DNA of 64,000 nucleotides, from the NCBI RefSeq assembly GCF_022701255.1, contig NZ_CP031705.1, forward strand, positions 4,278,001-4,342,000, read 5' to 3'. Position numbers and translations under genes: made by a program. Shown here piece after piece: positions 16,811-25,852 of the stretch. The first letter of the stretch is position 1; each line of letters starts with the position of its first letter. Source of the DNA: Microcoleus vaginatus HSN003. Lineage in GTDB: Bacteria; Cyanobacteriota; Cyanobacteriia; Cyanobacteriales; Microcoleaceae. The notes beneath the pieces are model-generated. The model was not told where the DNA came from. It worked only from the letters and a program-made list of their open reading frames with translations, and ran no database searches.

Positions 16811-17788
16811 ATGACTTATCCTCGCGTTTTGTGTCTGGGTGAAATTTTATTTGATTGTTTAGCAGATAAACCAGGAGTATCTCTCGAAGAGGTAGAATCT
16901 TGGACGGCATATCCCGGCGGTGCTCCTGCTAATGTTGCCTGTGGTTTGGTTAAATTGGGGACGGCGGCGGGATTTATTGGTGCTGTAGGTGGGGATGAAT
17001 TGGGGAATTCCCTAGTGCAGGTATTGCAAGAAGTAGGGGTGGATATCGCTGGAGTGCAGCGACATCCAAGTGCGCCGACGCGACAAGTTTATGTGTTGCG
17101 GAATCAAGCGGGCGATCGATCTTTTGCCGGTTTTGGCGAATTCGATACTGCGGATTTTGCCGACACCCGCCTCCTCGCTGCACAAATACCGCAGATGCTG
17201 TTTGAAAATGCCGAATTTTTAGTGCTAGGCACTTTAGAATTAGCTTATCCTGAAAGTCGAGAGGCGATCGCCCGAGCGATCGAACTAGCAGAACAGTACG
17301 ACGTTAAAATTATACTTGACATCAATTGGCGTCCGGTGTTTTGGCACAATCCAGACGAAGCAAAAGCGCGCATTAGAACAATCTTAAAAAAAGTTGATTT
17401 TGTCAAGTTATCTGAGGAAGAAGCCGAATGGTTGTTTGACACTACCGACGCTGGAGCTATTACCTACCGCCTCGATTCCGTAGAAGGCGTTTTGGTGACT
17501 GCGGGCGAGAAAGGTTGCGCCTATTGTCTATCCGAAAATGAAGGAAAAATCCCCGCATTTAAAGTAGATGTTGAGGATACAACAGGGGCCGGCGACGGGT
17601 TTCTGGCTGGTTTTGTCAGCCAATTGTGCAAGGTGGGAATTAAGAGTTTAGCCGCTCCAGAAATAACAAAAAAAGTTGTAACTTATGCGAGTGCGGTAGG
17701 TTCGATGACAGCGATGAAACCGGGTGCAATTGCGGCTCAACCAACCGCCGCTGAAGTAGAAGCTTTCTTGTATTTGTACAAAAATTAG
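16811..17788 (+). CDS. PfkB-family carbohydrate kinase, probable fructokinase
   Basis: A 325-aa ribokinase-family enzyme that phosphorylates a sugar with ATP; cytosolic. Motif 1 region PGGAPANVACGLVKLG (35-50) binds the sugar. Motif 2 DTTGAGDGFLAGF (256-268) carries the anion hole and catalytic base Asp262. The sequence CLGEILFDCLAD and length match cyanobacterial fructokinases, which act on fructose released from sucrose. A gluconokinase lies nearby but convergent, so the two do not share an operon. The ATG at 16811 starts right after a heptamer array and lacks a ribosome site, so translation may rely on a leader-poor or A-rich context. Family is certain; substrate is likely fructose. Confidence 0.9.
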   Translation: MTYPRVLCLGEILFDCLADKPGVSLEEVESWTAYPGGAPANVACGLVKLGTAAGFIGAVGGDELGNSLVQVLQEVGVDIAGVQRHPSAPTRQVYVLRNQAGDRSFAGFGEFDTADFADTRLLAAQIPQMLFENAEFLVLGTLELAYPESREAIARAIELAEQYDVKIILDINWRPVFWHNPDEAKARIRTILKKVDFVKLSEEEAEWLFDTTDAGAITYRLDSVEGVLVTAGEKGCAYCLSENEGKIPAFKVDVEDTTGAGDGFLAGFVSQLCKVGIKSLAAPEITKKVVTYASAVGSMTAMKPGAIAAQPTAAEVEAFLYLYKN

Positions 17789-17797
17789 GGCGCCAAA

Positions 17798-17820
17798 CCT
17801 CTCCCCCGGAAACGGAGAGG
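17798..17820 (+). terminator. GC-rich hairpin after the fructokinase gene
   Basis: CCTCTCC (17798-17804) pairs with GGAGAGG (17814-17820), starting 10 bases after the stop. No T-tract follows, so termination is a guess. The rest of 17821-18114 holds only a dispersed repeat. Confidence 0.4.
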
Positions 17821-18018
17821 GGGCTAAATTTGGTTCAGAAACCCGGTTAATCCGAAAAAAAAATAACTCTTATACTACATCCGCGTTAAATTAAACTCTC
17901 AATAATACTGTTTGAAATCGCTACTATACAAACTCTCCTCATAGCTGACAGAAACTAAGAAATCAAGGGGTATTTAAGCCAGATTTGGTATTAAACTGTT
18001 GTGCATTAAAATTATATG

Positions 18019-18062
18019 TTGAGGACGGGCTTTCCTGAGGACCCCACAAGAGTAAAGATTTA
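18019..18062. repeat. Dispersed GC-rich repeat copy (GACGGGCTT...CCCCACAAGAG)
   Basis: Diverged member of the family also seen at 13273, 46368 and 54852, lying in the gap between two convergent kinase genes. Confidence 0.55.
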
Positions 18063-18114
18063 TTTTACTATGCAATTTAAATGCGGATTAGCTGAGAGGT
18101 TTTATTGTGGCCAA

Positions 18115-18603
18115 TTAACCACGCATCAGATGAATTTTAATTTGGCGCAAGATCACCTCTAACGGCTGCGAAGCATCTATGATAATTGCATCTTCAGGTT
18201 CTTCCAGACTGCCTAACTGACTTAACAGCAAATCTGCTTTCATGTAGTGATTTTCGCGATTTTTTAACCTTGTGGCTAATAGCTGAAAAGAACATTTTAG
18301 ATAAACTATGTTCATTCGCTTGTGGTCTCGGTAGAGCATTTCGCGGTAAGATGTTTTTAAAGCAGAACAAGCCAAAACCACATTTTTATTTTCTAAAAGC
18401 CACCTGTCTATTGTAGCTTGCAATTGTAATAGCCAAGGAAGGCGATCTGCATCTTCTAAAGGAATGCCCCGACTCATTTTCTCGATATTAGCTGATGGGT
18501 GAAAATCGTCGGCATCGCTGAAATCCCAGTTGAGAGATTGCGCCAGCAACTGGCCAACAGTAGTTTTTCCAGAACCTGAGACTCCCATCACGATCGTAAT
18601 CAT
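18115..18603 (-). CDS. gntK: Gluconokinase
   Basis: Phosphorylates gluconate to 6-phosphogluconate, feeding the oxidative pentose phosphate pathway. The 162 aa show the P-loop GVSGSGKT (7-14), the substrate-site block FSDADDFHPSANIEKMSRGIPL with the DADDFH signature, the LPWLLQL segment, and CSALKTSYREMLY, all typical of the short bacterial GntK/AroK-like kinases. Length is normal for the family. It stands alone between convergent and codirectional genes, and no gluconate transporter is visible. Confidence 0.94.
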   Translation of the reverse strand: MITIVMGVSGSGKTTVGQLLAQSLNWDFSDADDFHPSANIEKMSRGIPLEDADRLPWLLQLQATIDRWLLENKNVVLACSALKTSYREMLYRDHKRMNIVYLKCSFQLLATRLKNRENHYMKADLLLSQLGSLEEPEDAIIIDASQPLEVILRQIKIHLMRG

Positions 18604-18825
18604 GGCGCATCTTTACCTAATACTTGCAATTTTATCGAGTTGTGCGATCGAGAAACCGGGTTTCTTAAGTGACCCGATGAATCATACAATTATAAACAAT
18701 TCAGCCAACCCAGTCTATTTCTAATTCTAGAGCAATTTTATTCCCGAGTGGGTCTAATGAATTCACAATAATTAACTTGGGTTCTTGCCTAACTTTGTGA
18801 TGATAATTTTACTTCTTGTTGCTGA

Positions 18826-19584
18826 TTATCCGATCGCACTTGCAGCTAAAACATCACTGCTAACCGGCTGGTACATCGGGCCTTGGAAGGGGCGAAAGTC
18901 TCGCCAATCGGCGGTCATCTTGCACAGCAAGCGAAACTGTAGCGGCGTTGGGGGTTGGTTGAGGCGATCGACTTCTACGCGAACCAATTCTGGATGCTGC
19001 GAAATAATTTCCAAAATATCCTCCACAAGATAGCGCTGACAATAGCCGACAATCCAGTGATCTTTAGTACAAAGAAGCACACGGGAAGTGTGCGGATTTT
19101 GAAATTCCTGGGCTAAGTACAAAAGTTCGCCCACTTGAAGCCGATTAATCCGTTCAATTGCCGACTTTGATAGGTATCGCAGTCCATCTGCAAAAAAATG
19201 GATGCGGTAACGTCCATTTTCATCCGGTTCGGGACAAGGGAACACCTCAAATTTATCAGTTACCCGTTTCCCTCCGCTGCGGGCCAATAAAGCAATTGGG
19301 TCATCTTGGTGTTGAGGGATATTCAACCACTGTACAAATTCAGGGTAGTCAGGGCGCGATCGCGGCATCACTCGATTGGAAAACAAGGGAAACAGTTTCT
19401 GTGAAGTGTAAACATTATTGAAATTCGGGAAAGATGGCAAGGGTTCAAACCCGCACTTAAGTTTCGCTTCTAGAACACCATTTGTATAATTGAACTGATA
19501 TTCTTTACCGTTAAATGTCAATCGACCAATCGGAAACCAAGAACCTCTGCCGGGGTCTTGCCAAGCCACAAATAGTGTTTTCAA
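18826..19584 (-). CDS. HipA N-terminal-subdomain-like (HipS-like) protein fused to a HIRAN domain
   Basis: A 252-aa protein. Residues about 1-115 follow the pattern of HipA N-terminal subdomain 1: FPIGRLTFNGKEYQFNY, then KLFPLF-N near 63-70 and DDPIALLARSGGK near 94-106, the last matching the DDP-ALL--LGG block of HipA. Residues about 124-195 form a HIRAN domain (LQVGELLYLAQEFQNPHTSR, GYCQRYLVEDI); HIRAN domains bind DNA 3' ends in HLTF-type proteins. It starts with TTG at 19584, overlapping the kinase stop by TTGA, with AGGAG seven bases upstream, so translation is coupled to the kinase. In HipBST systems a separate HipS of this type is the antitoxin, and a similar role is my inference here. 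Confidence 0.8.
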   Translation of the reverse strand: MKTLFVAWQDPGRGSWFPIGRLTFNGKEYQFNYTNGVLEAKLKCGFEPLPSFPNFNNVYTSQKLFPLFSNRVMPRSRPDYPEFVQWLNIPQHQDDPIALLARSGGKRVTDKFEVFPCPEPDENGRYRIHFFADGLRYLSKSAIERINRLQVGELLYLAQEFQNPHTSRVLLCTKDHWIVGYCQRYLVEDILEIISQHPELVRVEVDRLNQPPTPLQFRLLCKMTADWRDFRPFQGPMYQPVSSDVLAASAIG

Positions 19585-20489
19585 AGCAAATCTCCTGTCA
19601 ATTCAAGTAGCCTTTCTCTGTTAAATTTAAGTATTTGTTGAGAAAACTCAATGGTAATTTGTGAAATTCTCTCGCGCGGTATCCCGTTAAAAATAGCTAG
19701 CGTATCATTAGCTGAAATCCTGGTAAGGCAATTTAGCCAAACTTGGGCTGCTTGGGGATAGTATAGCGCTGCGGAGCGGAATGCCTCAAAAGTCTTGAGA
19801 GGCTTTGGTTCATTATCGCTAGCATATAACTGAGAAAAGCATCTTTTCGCATAAGCTTGGACAGAATAGCCAGTATCTTTTGTAATCAATCTCTTTTGCC
19901 GTTCTTCATCAGATATCCGCACTGCCAAACTAGAGGCATGGTCGTGAGTTGGTGCTAGATATCTGGCGATATTTAAAGTAGGATCACTTTCGGGTTTATC
20001 TAATACACCCCAATTCTCTGAGTGACGGTCTGTATTGCCAATCCAGGCATCTAATAGCAAAGATCCGACAAAAGTTTCTACGGCTGTTTCTATCCCGACT
20101 GGCGGAACCCAATCGAGGGGCAAATTAACAGAATTGTCTGCGATCGCATTTAACACAATATTAACTCTGTGCGGTGCGATCGCAGACAAAACTTGATTCC
20201 CCGGAATGAAACTGCCACCATCGGGCAAAAATGATGGTGAGACAGTTCCGCGTTGACTTTTCCAAGTGGCCAGTTCATATTGAGCATGGGGCAATCCGAG
20301 CAGTTTGCACAACTCGGCTGCAATTTTTTCCGCCCAATCTTCACCTGTATTTGGTCGAGACTGTTTGTACAAGCAACGCCCTAAATTTGGATGGTCAAAC
20401 CAGAACTTGTACTTAGTTCCCATAGTCTCGGTTTCAGATAGCTCATAGGCTGCTTCTGGAACTACAATAATAGGGAACTCTTCAGCCAT
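19581..20489 (-). CDS. HipA-like serine/threonine kinase lacking the N-terminal subdomain
   Basis: A 302-aa HipA-family kinase. Lys42 is the likely ATP lysine (CLYKQS) and AEKIAAELCKLLGLP (53-67) is the paired helix. GNTDRHSENWG (151-161) is the catalytic loop with Asp154 and Asn159, and THDHASSL (181-188) carries the metal-binding Asp183. The HipA N-terminal subdomain is missing and is encoded instead by the overlapping downstream gene. No HipB-type helix-turn-helix gene is adjacent. I chose ATG 20489, preceded by AAGG, over the ATG ten codons upstream. Known HipA/HipT kinases phosphorylate aminoacyl-tRNA synthetases and cause growth arrest; the target here is unknown. The only other nearby gene, leuC, ends upstream on the same strand within 35 bp and may be cotranscribed. 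Confidence 0.88.
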   Translation of the reverse strand: MAEEFPIIVVPEAAYELSETETMGTKYKFWFDHPNLGRCLYKQSRPNTGEDWAEKIAAELCKLLGLPHAQYELATWKSQRGTVSPSFLPDGGSFIPGNQVLSAIAPHRVNIVLNAIADNSVNLPLDWVPPVGIETAVETFVGSLLLDAWIGNTDRHSENWGVLDKPESDPTLNIARYLAPTHDHASSLAVRISDEERQKRLITKDTGYSVQAYAKRCFSQLYASDNEPKPLKTFEAFRSAALYYPQAAQVWLNCLTRISANDTLAIFNGIPRERISQITIEFSQQILKFNRERLLELTGDLL

Positions 20490-20523
20490 TGTGTCAACCT
20501 TACAGAATGCTAAAAGCAACTAT

Positions 20524-21846
20524 CTAACACAGGAATTCTCGCGGATCGGTGACATACCCAGTCAGCGCAGACGCCGCCGCAGTGTAAGGCGAAGCTAGAT
20601 AAACTTGCGCTTCTTTATTCCCCATCCGGCCGGGGAAATTGCGGTTAGTTGTAGATACACAAATTTCGGGTTCGTTCATCCGCCCAAAAGTATCTTTCGG
20701 CCCGCCCAAACAAGCGGCGCAAGAAGGCGCTGCGGGTTCGATGCAGCCGGCCGCTAAGAAGATTTCCGAAAGCGTTTGACCTTCGTATTTTGTGAGAAAC
20801 AAATCTTCGTAAACTTTCTGAGTTGCTGGTACTAAATAAGTCGGAACTTTGACTTGGTTTCCTTTGAGAATGCGGGCGGCATTCAGAAAGTCGGAGGTTT
20901 TGCCGCCGGTGCAGGAACCGATGTAAACTCGATCGATCTTGACATCGCGGCAGTTGCGGGCTAAGTCGCGGTTGTCGGGAGAGTGCGGTTTGGCGACGAC
21001 TGGTTCTAATTTGCTGACATCGTAGGTGCGATCGCTATAAAATTTAGCATCCCCATCGCTGTAAAATGAATCGAAGGGTTTGTCAGTCCGCGAAGTAACG
21101 TAATCAAACGTAGTTTTGTCGGGCGCAACCGTGCCGTTTTTACCGCCAGCTTCAATTACCATATTGCACAGCGTCATCCGTTCTTCCATCGTCAAACGCT
21201 CAACTGTATCGCCGGCAAATTCCATCGTTCGGTAGTTAGCACCGGCAACGCTAATATCACCAATAATCTGCAAAATCAGGTCTTTTGCTAACAAATAATC
21301 CGGCAGTTCACCGTTGAACACAAAGCGCATGGTTGCGGGAACTTTGATTAACAGTTTGCCGGTTCCCATGATAAAAGCCGCGTCTGTATTGCCGATACCG
21401 GTGGCAAATTGTCCGAAAGCGCCGGCATTGCAGGTGTGGGAATCTGTGCCGAAGAGCACTTCGCCTGGCCGGGTGTGGCCTTCTTGTGCTAAGGCGATGT
21501 GGCAAACTCCTTTGTAGTCGGGATTTGCTTTGAAGTCCGATCGATCCGTGATGTCGTAAAAGTATTTTATCCCTTGTTCTTGGGCAAAATCGCGGAGAAT
21601 ATCGACGTTGCGGTTAGCGCGTTCGTCGTTGGTGAAAATGTAGTGGTCGGGAATGAGGACGATTTTGTCTGGGTTCCAGACTTTAGCATTCTCACCGAAT
21701 TCGCGTTTGAAAACGCCGATAGTGCCGGGCCCGCAGACATCGTGGGTCATCAACACATCTGTTTCTACCCAGATATTTTCTCCGGGCTCGACTTTAGTGC
21801 GGCCTGATGCTTTGGCTAATATTTTTTCGGTCAGAGTCATTCCCAT
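20524..21846 (-). CDS. leuC: 3-isopropylmalate dehydratase large subunit (LeuC/homoaconitase family)
   Basis: Aconitase-superfamily enzyme isomerising 2- to 3-isopropylmalate in leucine synthesis. The 440 aa carry the three cluster cysteines in the family motifs GSCTGGK and CAACLGG, plus GTDSHTCNAGAFGQFATGIG and TTNRNFPGRMG, which line the active site. The length and the GENIWVETDVLMTHDVCGPG start belong to the longer LeuC2/HacA-type clade common in cyanobacteria. A second ATG two codons inside (21840) is equally plausible. The small subunit gene leuD is not in this window. Confidence 0.93.
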   Translation of the reverse strand: MGMTLTEKILAKASGRTKVEPGENIWVETDVLMTHDVCGPGTIGVFKREFGENAKVWNPDKIVLIPDHYIFTNDERANRNVDILRDFAQEQGIKYFYDITDRSDFKANPDYKGVCHIALAQEGHTRPGEVLFGTDSHTCNAGAFGQFATGIGNTDAAFIMGTGKLLIKVPATMRFVFNGELPDYLLAKDLILQIIGDISVAGANYRTMEFAGDTVERLTMEERMTLCNMVIEAGGKNGTVAPDKTTFDYVTSRTDKPFDSFYSDGDAKFYSDRTYDVSKLEPVVAKPHSPDNRDLARNCRDVKIDRVYIGSCTGGKTSDFLNAARILKGNQVKVPTYLVPATQKVYEDLFLTKYEGQTLSEIFLAAGCIEPAAPSCAACLGGPKDTFGRMNEPEICVSTTNRNFPGRMGNKEAQVYLASPYTAAASALTGYVTDPREFLC

Positions 21847-22097
21847 AGTGCGATCGCTCTTTTTTATTAGATGCTATATAGTGTATTGTACGAAACATCG
21901 CCTGATGTTGAGAGGGAATTTATTATGAATATGAGCGTCTTCTCCTCAAAGTGGGAGTACGCCTGATTGTGAAGTTATTGTTCAGCCGCAAAAAACTTAT
22001 TTAGTCAAGCGCGAGCGAACTATTAGTTTTAGTGAAAGGTCAAGGAAAGTTTATTGCAGTATTAGTAGACTTATAAAATCCCAATTTTTAACTAGGA

Positions 22098-22829
22098 TTA
22101 AAGGCTATAAAGATTTAGCTTTGCCAATCCCAAATAGCGAATCCCTTCCGGCGTCACGTCAAACCGACAGGGCAAAATCTCTACACCTTCACTCATAGCC
22201 TGTCTGAACAATTCTCCGTAAGTGCGATCGGCACTATCCCCAGGAGCAAAATCTGTACAATCCCCGCGATTAATAAAATACACCATTACAGCCCTCGAAC
22301 CCTGCCGCACCACTTCTATCAATTCTCTCAAATGTTTCTGTCCCCTCTCCGTCACTGTATCGGGAAATAAAGCCAATTCCTCTTTTACCCACGTTGTATT
22401 TTTTACTTCCAGAAAAATCGGTTTTTCCTCACCAGTTAGCCAAAAATCCACTCTACTTTTTTTATCAGTGCCATAAACAACCTCCGGTTGAATTAAACTG
22501 TAATTGCCCAACTCTGGAAACAATTTCAATTCCAAAGCTAATTTAACTACTCGATTTGGCAGCCCAGTATTAACTCCCACCCAAGTTGGCACAGTGTCGC
22601 AAACTTTAATTAATTCCCAAGTATAAGCTAACTTGCGTTTAGGATTGTCGCTGGGAGATACTAGGACTGGATTGCCCGGAATGTAAACACCAGTCATCGG
22701 GCCAGTATTGGGACAGTGCGCGGTGATTATTTCTCCCGAATCTAGTTCTATTTCGGCAAAAAATCGCTTGTAACGTTTGATGAGAATTCCCGGTAAAAGA
22801 GGAGGATATTTGTAAATTAAGCCAGTCAT
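22098..22829 (-). CDS. sfsA: SfsA family DNA-binding/nuclease protein
   Basis: A 243-aa SfsA protein, first described as a sugar fermentation stimulation factor and since proposed to be a nuclease with a PD-(D/E)XK-like site. Typical blocks are GEIITAHCPNTGPMTG, RKLAYTWELI, GVNTGLPNRVV, the catalytic-looking RVDFWLTGEEKPIFLEVKNTTW (Asp, then E-V-K) and FPDTVTERGQKHLREL. Family length is normal. Its ATG is immediately preceded on its strand by a six-unit heptamer array (22833-22874), leaving no room for a ribosome site. Confidence 0.94.
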   Translation of the reverse strand: MTGLIYKYPPLLPGILIKRYKRFFAEIELDSGEIITAHCPNTGPMTGVYIPGNPVLVSPSDNPKRKLAYTWELIKVCDTVPTWVGVNTGLPNRVVKLALELKLFPELGNYSLIQPEVVYGTDKKSRVDFWLTGEEKPIFLEVKNTTWVKEELALFPDTVTERGQKHLRELIEVVRQGSRAVMVYFINRGDCTDFAPGDSADRTYGELFRQAMSEGVEILPCRFDVTPEGIRYLGLAKLNLYSL

Positions 22830-22832
22830 TCG

Positions 22833-22874
22833 ATTTTAGATTTTAGATTTTAGATTTTAGATTTTAGATTTTAG
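22833..22874. repeat. Heptamer array ATTTTAG x6 abutting the sfsA start
   Basis: Six perfect units whose edge lies three bases from the sfsA start codon. Confidence 0.9.
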
Positions 22875-22924
22875 ATTGAGGCATCATAGCATGAAACGAC
22901 GGTTTGTAGTTTAGGTAGGCTTAC

Positions 22925-24097
22925 TTATTCATTCATTCTTTGTTTCATATCCTTTGCAGCTAAAGTATAACCTCCATCAGCACCGTCTATAAAATGTACT
23001 TGGCGACCGTTGCGTTCAAAGACCAAACAAGTCATCAACGCTCTGTCAGCAACGTGCAAACCGTACACCAGCTCGCCTTCTCGGTAATTATTTTCCAAGT
23101 ACGCCGTCAATTTTTTTCGCTGCCACCCATTCCCCGAAATTACCATTCTCAACATATCATCAAATTTGCGGTAATCCGTAGCGGCGATCGCAATATCTTT
23201 ATAAACTCCCCAATCTAACTCTTCTGTCTTAACTTTTAAATTCATTAGCAGCGAGCCAAGTGCCGTCTCTAACTGTATTTTTGATAAATCTCTCTGGCGG
23301 TAAAACCAACTAGCCTTGTACGCTTTAACTTGAATTTCTTTGATCAGCTTTTTGCTATTCAATGTCAAATTAAGATTTTTACCATTAATAGGATTTAAAC
23401 AATCTTCCTGGCCGTAAATGGATTCGATTTTTTCTAAAATATTTCTATAACGTTGATGGTTCTGCTGACCCAAATCCGCTCGCACCATTACCAGCAGCGT
23501 TACTATTTCCCCGTACTTGCTGGGAATATCCTGCCATCGGCATTCCAATCCCGAAAAATCGGCGGTTTCAGAAATGCCATTATTTTTAATACTGTAAATA
23601 TTACCACCAGGAGCGTCTTTAATAAGTTCAGTAGCACGGGTTAATCCGCCACCCATAAAAACAGCTTGGCTGTAATTTTCGGAAACTTTAAACTTAGCTA
23701 TTTTAACCGGATAATTAGCTGCCACCACAACTTTAATCGGCACAGCCCCAACTCGCAAATCCATGTCAAATTCAGTCTTAGCCATTTGTTGAGTGACCAG
23801 CAAAACTTTCTGGGCAGCGGGTAAAAGCGATGGGCCCATTAAAAGAGTAGCGCCGTCGCCACCAAAGACAAAGGGAATTTCTATTTTACCCGCGATATTC
23901 AAAACAGCAGCGATCGAACTAGCCCCCAATAAGTTAACTTCTTTGTAGCGTCCAGCTTCAATCGCTTTGGTAGAACCGCGAATATCTGTGACAATAATGT
24001 ACCAGTCATCGGGTACATCAACAAAATTCCGCAAGTCAGTAATATCGATAAAATTGTCCAGTAAACGCAATTCGGAATAGAAGTTTTCTGAGTTCAT
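22925..24097 (-). CDS. DUF3095-type protein with a class III nucleotidyl cyclase-like core
   Basis: A 390-aa protein. Residues 33-43 (YIIVTDIRGST, Asp38) and 75-86 (PFVFGGDGATLL, Asp81) match the two metal-binding strands of class III adenylate/guanylate cyclases (DIxGST...GGDG). The spacing of about 43 residues between the two aspartates also fits. The C-terminal half is not cyclase-like and holds YKASWFYRQRDL and a final DGADGGYTLA segment. No transmembrane, GAF or PAS sensor is fused. I believe this is the DUF3095 family; whether it makes a cyclic nucleotide is unknown. It diverges from murJ with a 67-bp gap. Confidence 0.78.
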   Translation of the reverse strand: MNSENFYSELRLLDNFIDITDLRNFVDVPDDWYIIVTDIRGSTKAIEAGRYKEVNLLGASSIAAVLNIAGKIEIPFVFGGDGATLLMGPSLLPAAQKVLLVTQQMAKTEFDMDLRVGAVPIKVVVAANYPVKIAKFKVSENYSQAVFMGGGLTRATELIKDAPGGNIYSIKNNGISETADFSGLECRWQDIPSKYGEIVTLLVMVRADLGQQNHQRYRNILEKIESIYGQEDCLNPINGKNLNLTLNSKKLIKEIQVKAYKASWFYRQRDLSKIQLETALGSLLMNLKVKTEELDWGVYKDIAIAATDYRKFDDMLRMVISGNGWQRKKLTAYLENNYREGELVYGLHVADRALMTCLVFERNGRQVHFIDGADGGYTLAAKDMKQRMNE

Positions 24098-24164
24098 GAT
24101 ATGATTCTCCCGATTCGCGATTAAAATAAGTGAATCCTTTTAGCATTAGCGTTTGTAACCATTT

Positions 24165-25778
24165 GTGTCCCAATTACAGAAGCCCTCTCGTTCCCTCGCA
24201 GGGATTGCCGGCATTGTCGCAGTCGCCACTCTAATTAGCAAAGTCTTTGGATTGGTGCGCCAAATTGCGATCGCCGCAGCCTTTGGAGTCGGTGTCGCCG
24301 TCGATGCCTACAACTACGCCTACGTCATCCCTGGTTTCTTATTTATTTTGCTGGGAGGGATTAACGGGCCATTTCACAGCGCCATAGTCAGCGTTTTAGC
24401 TCGCCGGGATAAAAAAGAAGCAGCACCCTTAGTCGAGACTATCACCACCTTAGTCGGGGGCTTGTTGCTGTTGGTGACGATCGCTTTAATTATTTTTGCC
24501 GATCCGCTGATCGATTTGGTGGCACCGGGGTTAAATAGAACAGCAGAAGGTTTACAAATCAAAGCAATTGCCGTCCAGCAATTTCGGATTATGGCGCCGA
24601 TGGCATTACTTTCAGGCTTGATCGGCATTGGTTTCGGCACTCTCAATGCCGCCGATATGTACTGGTTGCCATCAATTAGCCCTTTATTTTCCAGCGTTGC
24701 ACTTGTTGGCGGTTTGGGTATTCTCGCACTGCAACTCGGAAACAAAATTATTCAGCCAGAATACGCACTAATGGGTGGCTTAGTGTTAGCTTGGGGCACT
24801 TTAGCGGGAGCAGTTTTGCAGTGGTTGGTGCAACTGGTGGCGCAGTGGCGCGCCGGCTTGGGAACATTGCGTTTGCGGTTTAATTTTAAACGGCCGGGAG
24901 TGCAAGAAGTAATTAAGGTGATGGTTCCTGCGACCTTATCATCAGGAATGCTGCAAATTAATGTTTATACTGACCTATTTTTCGCATCCTACATCCCTCA
25001 AGCTGCCTCTGCGATGGGTTACAGCGGCTTGTTAGTTATGACGCCTTTAGGCATCATTTCTAATGTAATTCTAGTGCCATTTTTGCCCATATTTTCTCGC
25101 CTCACCGATCCCAGAGACTGGCCGGAATTAAAAGATCGAATTCGTCAATCTTTAATGTTGACCGGGATTACGATGCTGCCCCTGAGCGCTTTAATGGTAA
25201 CACTTGCTGGGCCGATCGTCCGCGTGGTTTACGAACGCTATGCTTTTGATCGGTCAGCCTCGCAGTTTGTCACGCCAATATTGATGGCTTACAGTATTGG
25301 AATGTTTGTGTATTTGGGACGCGACGTTGTGGTACGGGTATTTTACGCTTTGGGAGATGGGGAAACGCCTTTTCGCATCAGTATTATCAATATCTTTTTG
25401 AACGGACTGCTGGATTATTTATTAGTAGGGGCCTTTGGCGCGCCCGGATTAGTTTTGGCGACGGTGGGAGTGAATCTTACTTCGATGATTATGCTTTTGT
25501 ACTTATTAGATAAAAAGCTGGGTGGCCTGCCTTGGGGGCAGTGGAGTTTACCTTTTCTGGGGTTAACTTCTGGCAGTTGTCTAACTGCTTTCGTTACCTT
25601 GGCTACTCTGCAAGCCTGTCAAAGGGCTTTGGGTACTGAAGGTTTGGTAATTCAATTAGTGCAGTTGAGTGTGGCAAGTTTTGTAGGGTTAGGAGTTTTT
25701 GCCGTTTTTGTCAGTCAGATGAAGTTGCCGGAAGTTGATATGTTTGTCGATCGCATTCGCGGCCGTTTTCGCAAATAA
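24165..25778 (+). CDS. murJ: Lipid II flippase MurJ (MviN)
   Basis: Inner-membrane MOP-superfamily flippase that exports the peptidoglycan precursor lipid II. The 537 aa contain about 14 hydrophobic helices. The N-terminal block SRSLAGIAGIVAVATLISKVFGLVR is the MurJ signature, with RxxGLVRQ-type arginines; further on are NVYTDLFFAS and RDVVVRVFYALGD. The start is GTG at 24165, agreeing with the family N-terminus. Monocistronic. Confidence 0.96.
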   Translation: MSQLQKPSRSLAGIAGIVAVATLISKVFGLVRQIAIAAAFGVGVAVDAYNYAYVIPGFLFILLGGINGPFHSAIVSVLARRDKKEAAPLVETITTLVGGLLLLVTIALIIFADPLIDLVAPGLNRTAEGLQIKAIAVQQFRIMAPMALLSGLIGIGFGTLNAADMYWLPSISPLFSSVALVGGLGILALQLGNKIIQPEYALMGGLVLAWGTLAGAVLQWLVQLVAQWRAGLGTLRLRFNFKRPGVQEVIKVMVPATLSSGMLQINVYTDLFFASYIPQAASAMGYSGLLVMTPLGIISNVILVPFLPIFSRLTDPRDWPELKDRIRQSLMLTGITMLPLSALMVTLAGPIVRVVYERYAFDRSASQFVTPILMAYSIGMFVYLGRDVVVRVFYALGDGETPFRISIINIFLNGLLDYLLVGAFGAPGLVLATVGVNLTSMIMLLYLLDKKLGGLPWGQWSLPFLGLTSGSCLTAFVTLATLQACQRALGTEGLVIQLVQLSVASFVGLGVFAVFVSQMKLPEVDMFVDRIRGRFRK

Positions 25779-25852
25779 AATTGTCGGGGCGGGTTAAGGG
25801 CGAACTACCAGGCACAACGCCCACAATCTGCGTACAAAACCCGCCCTTTACT

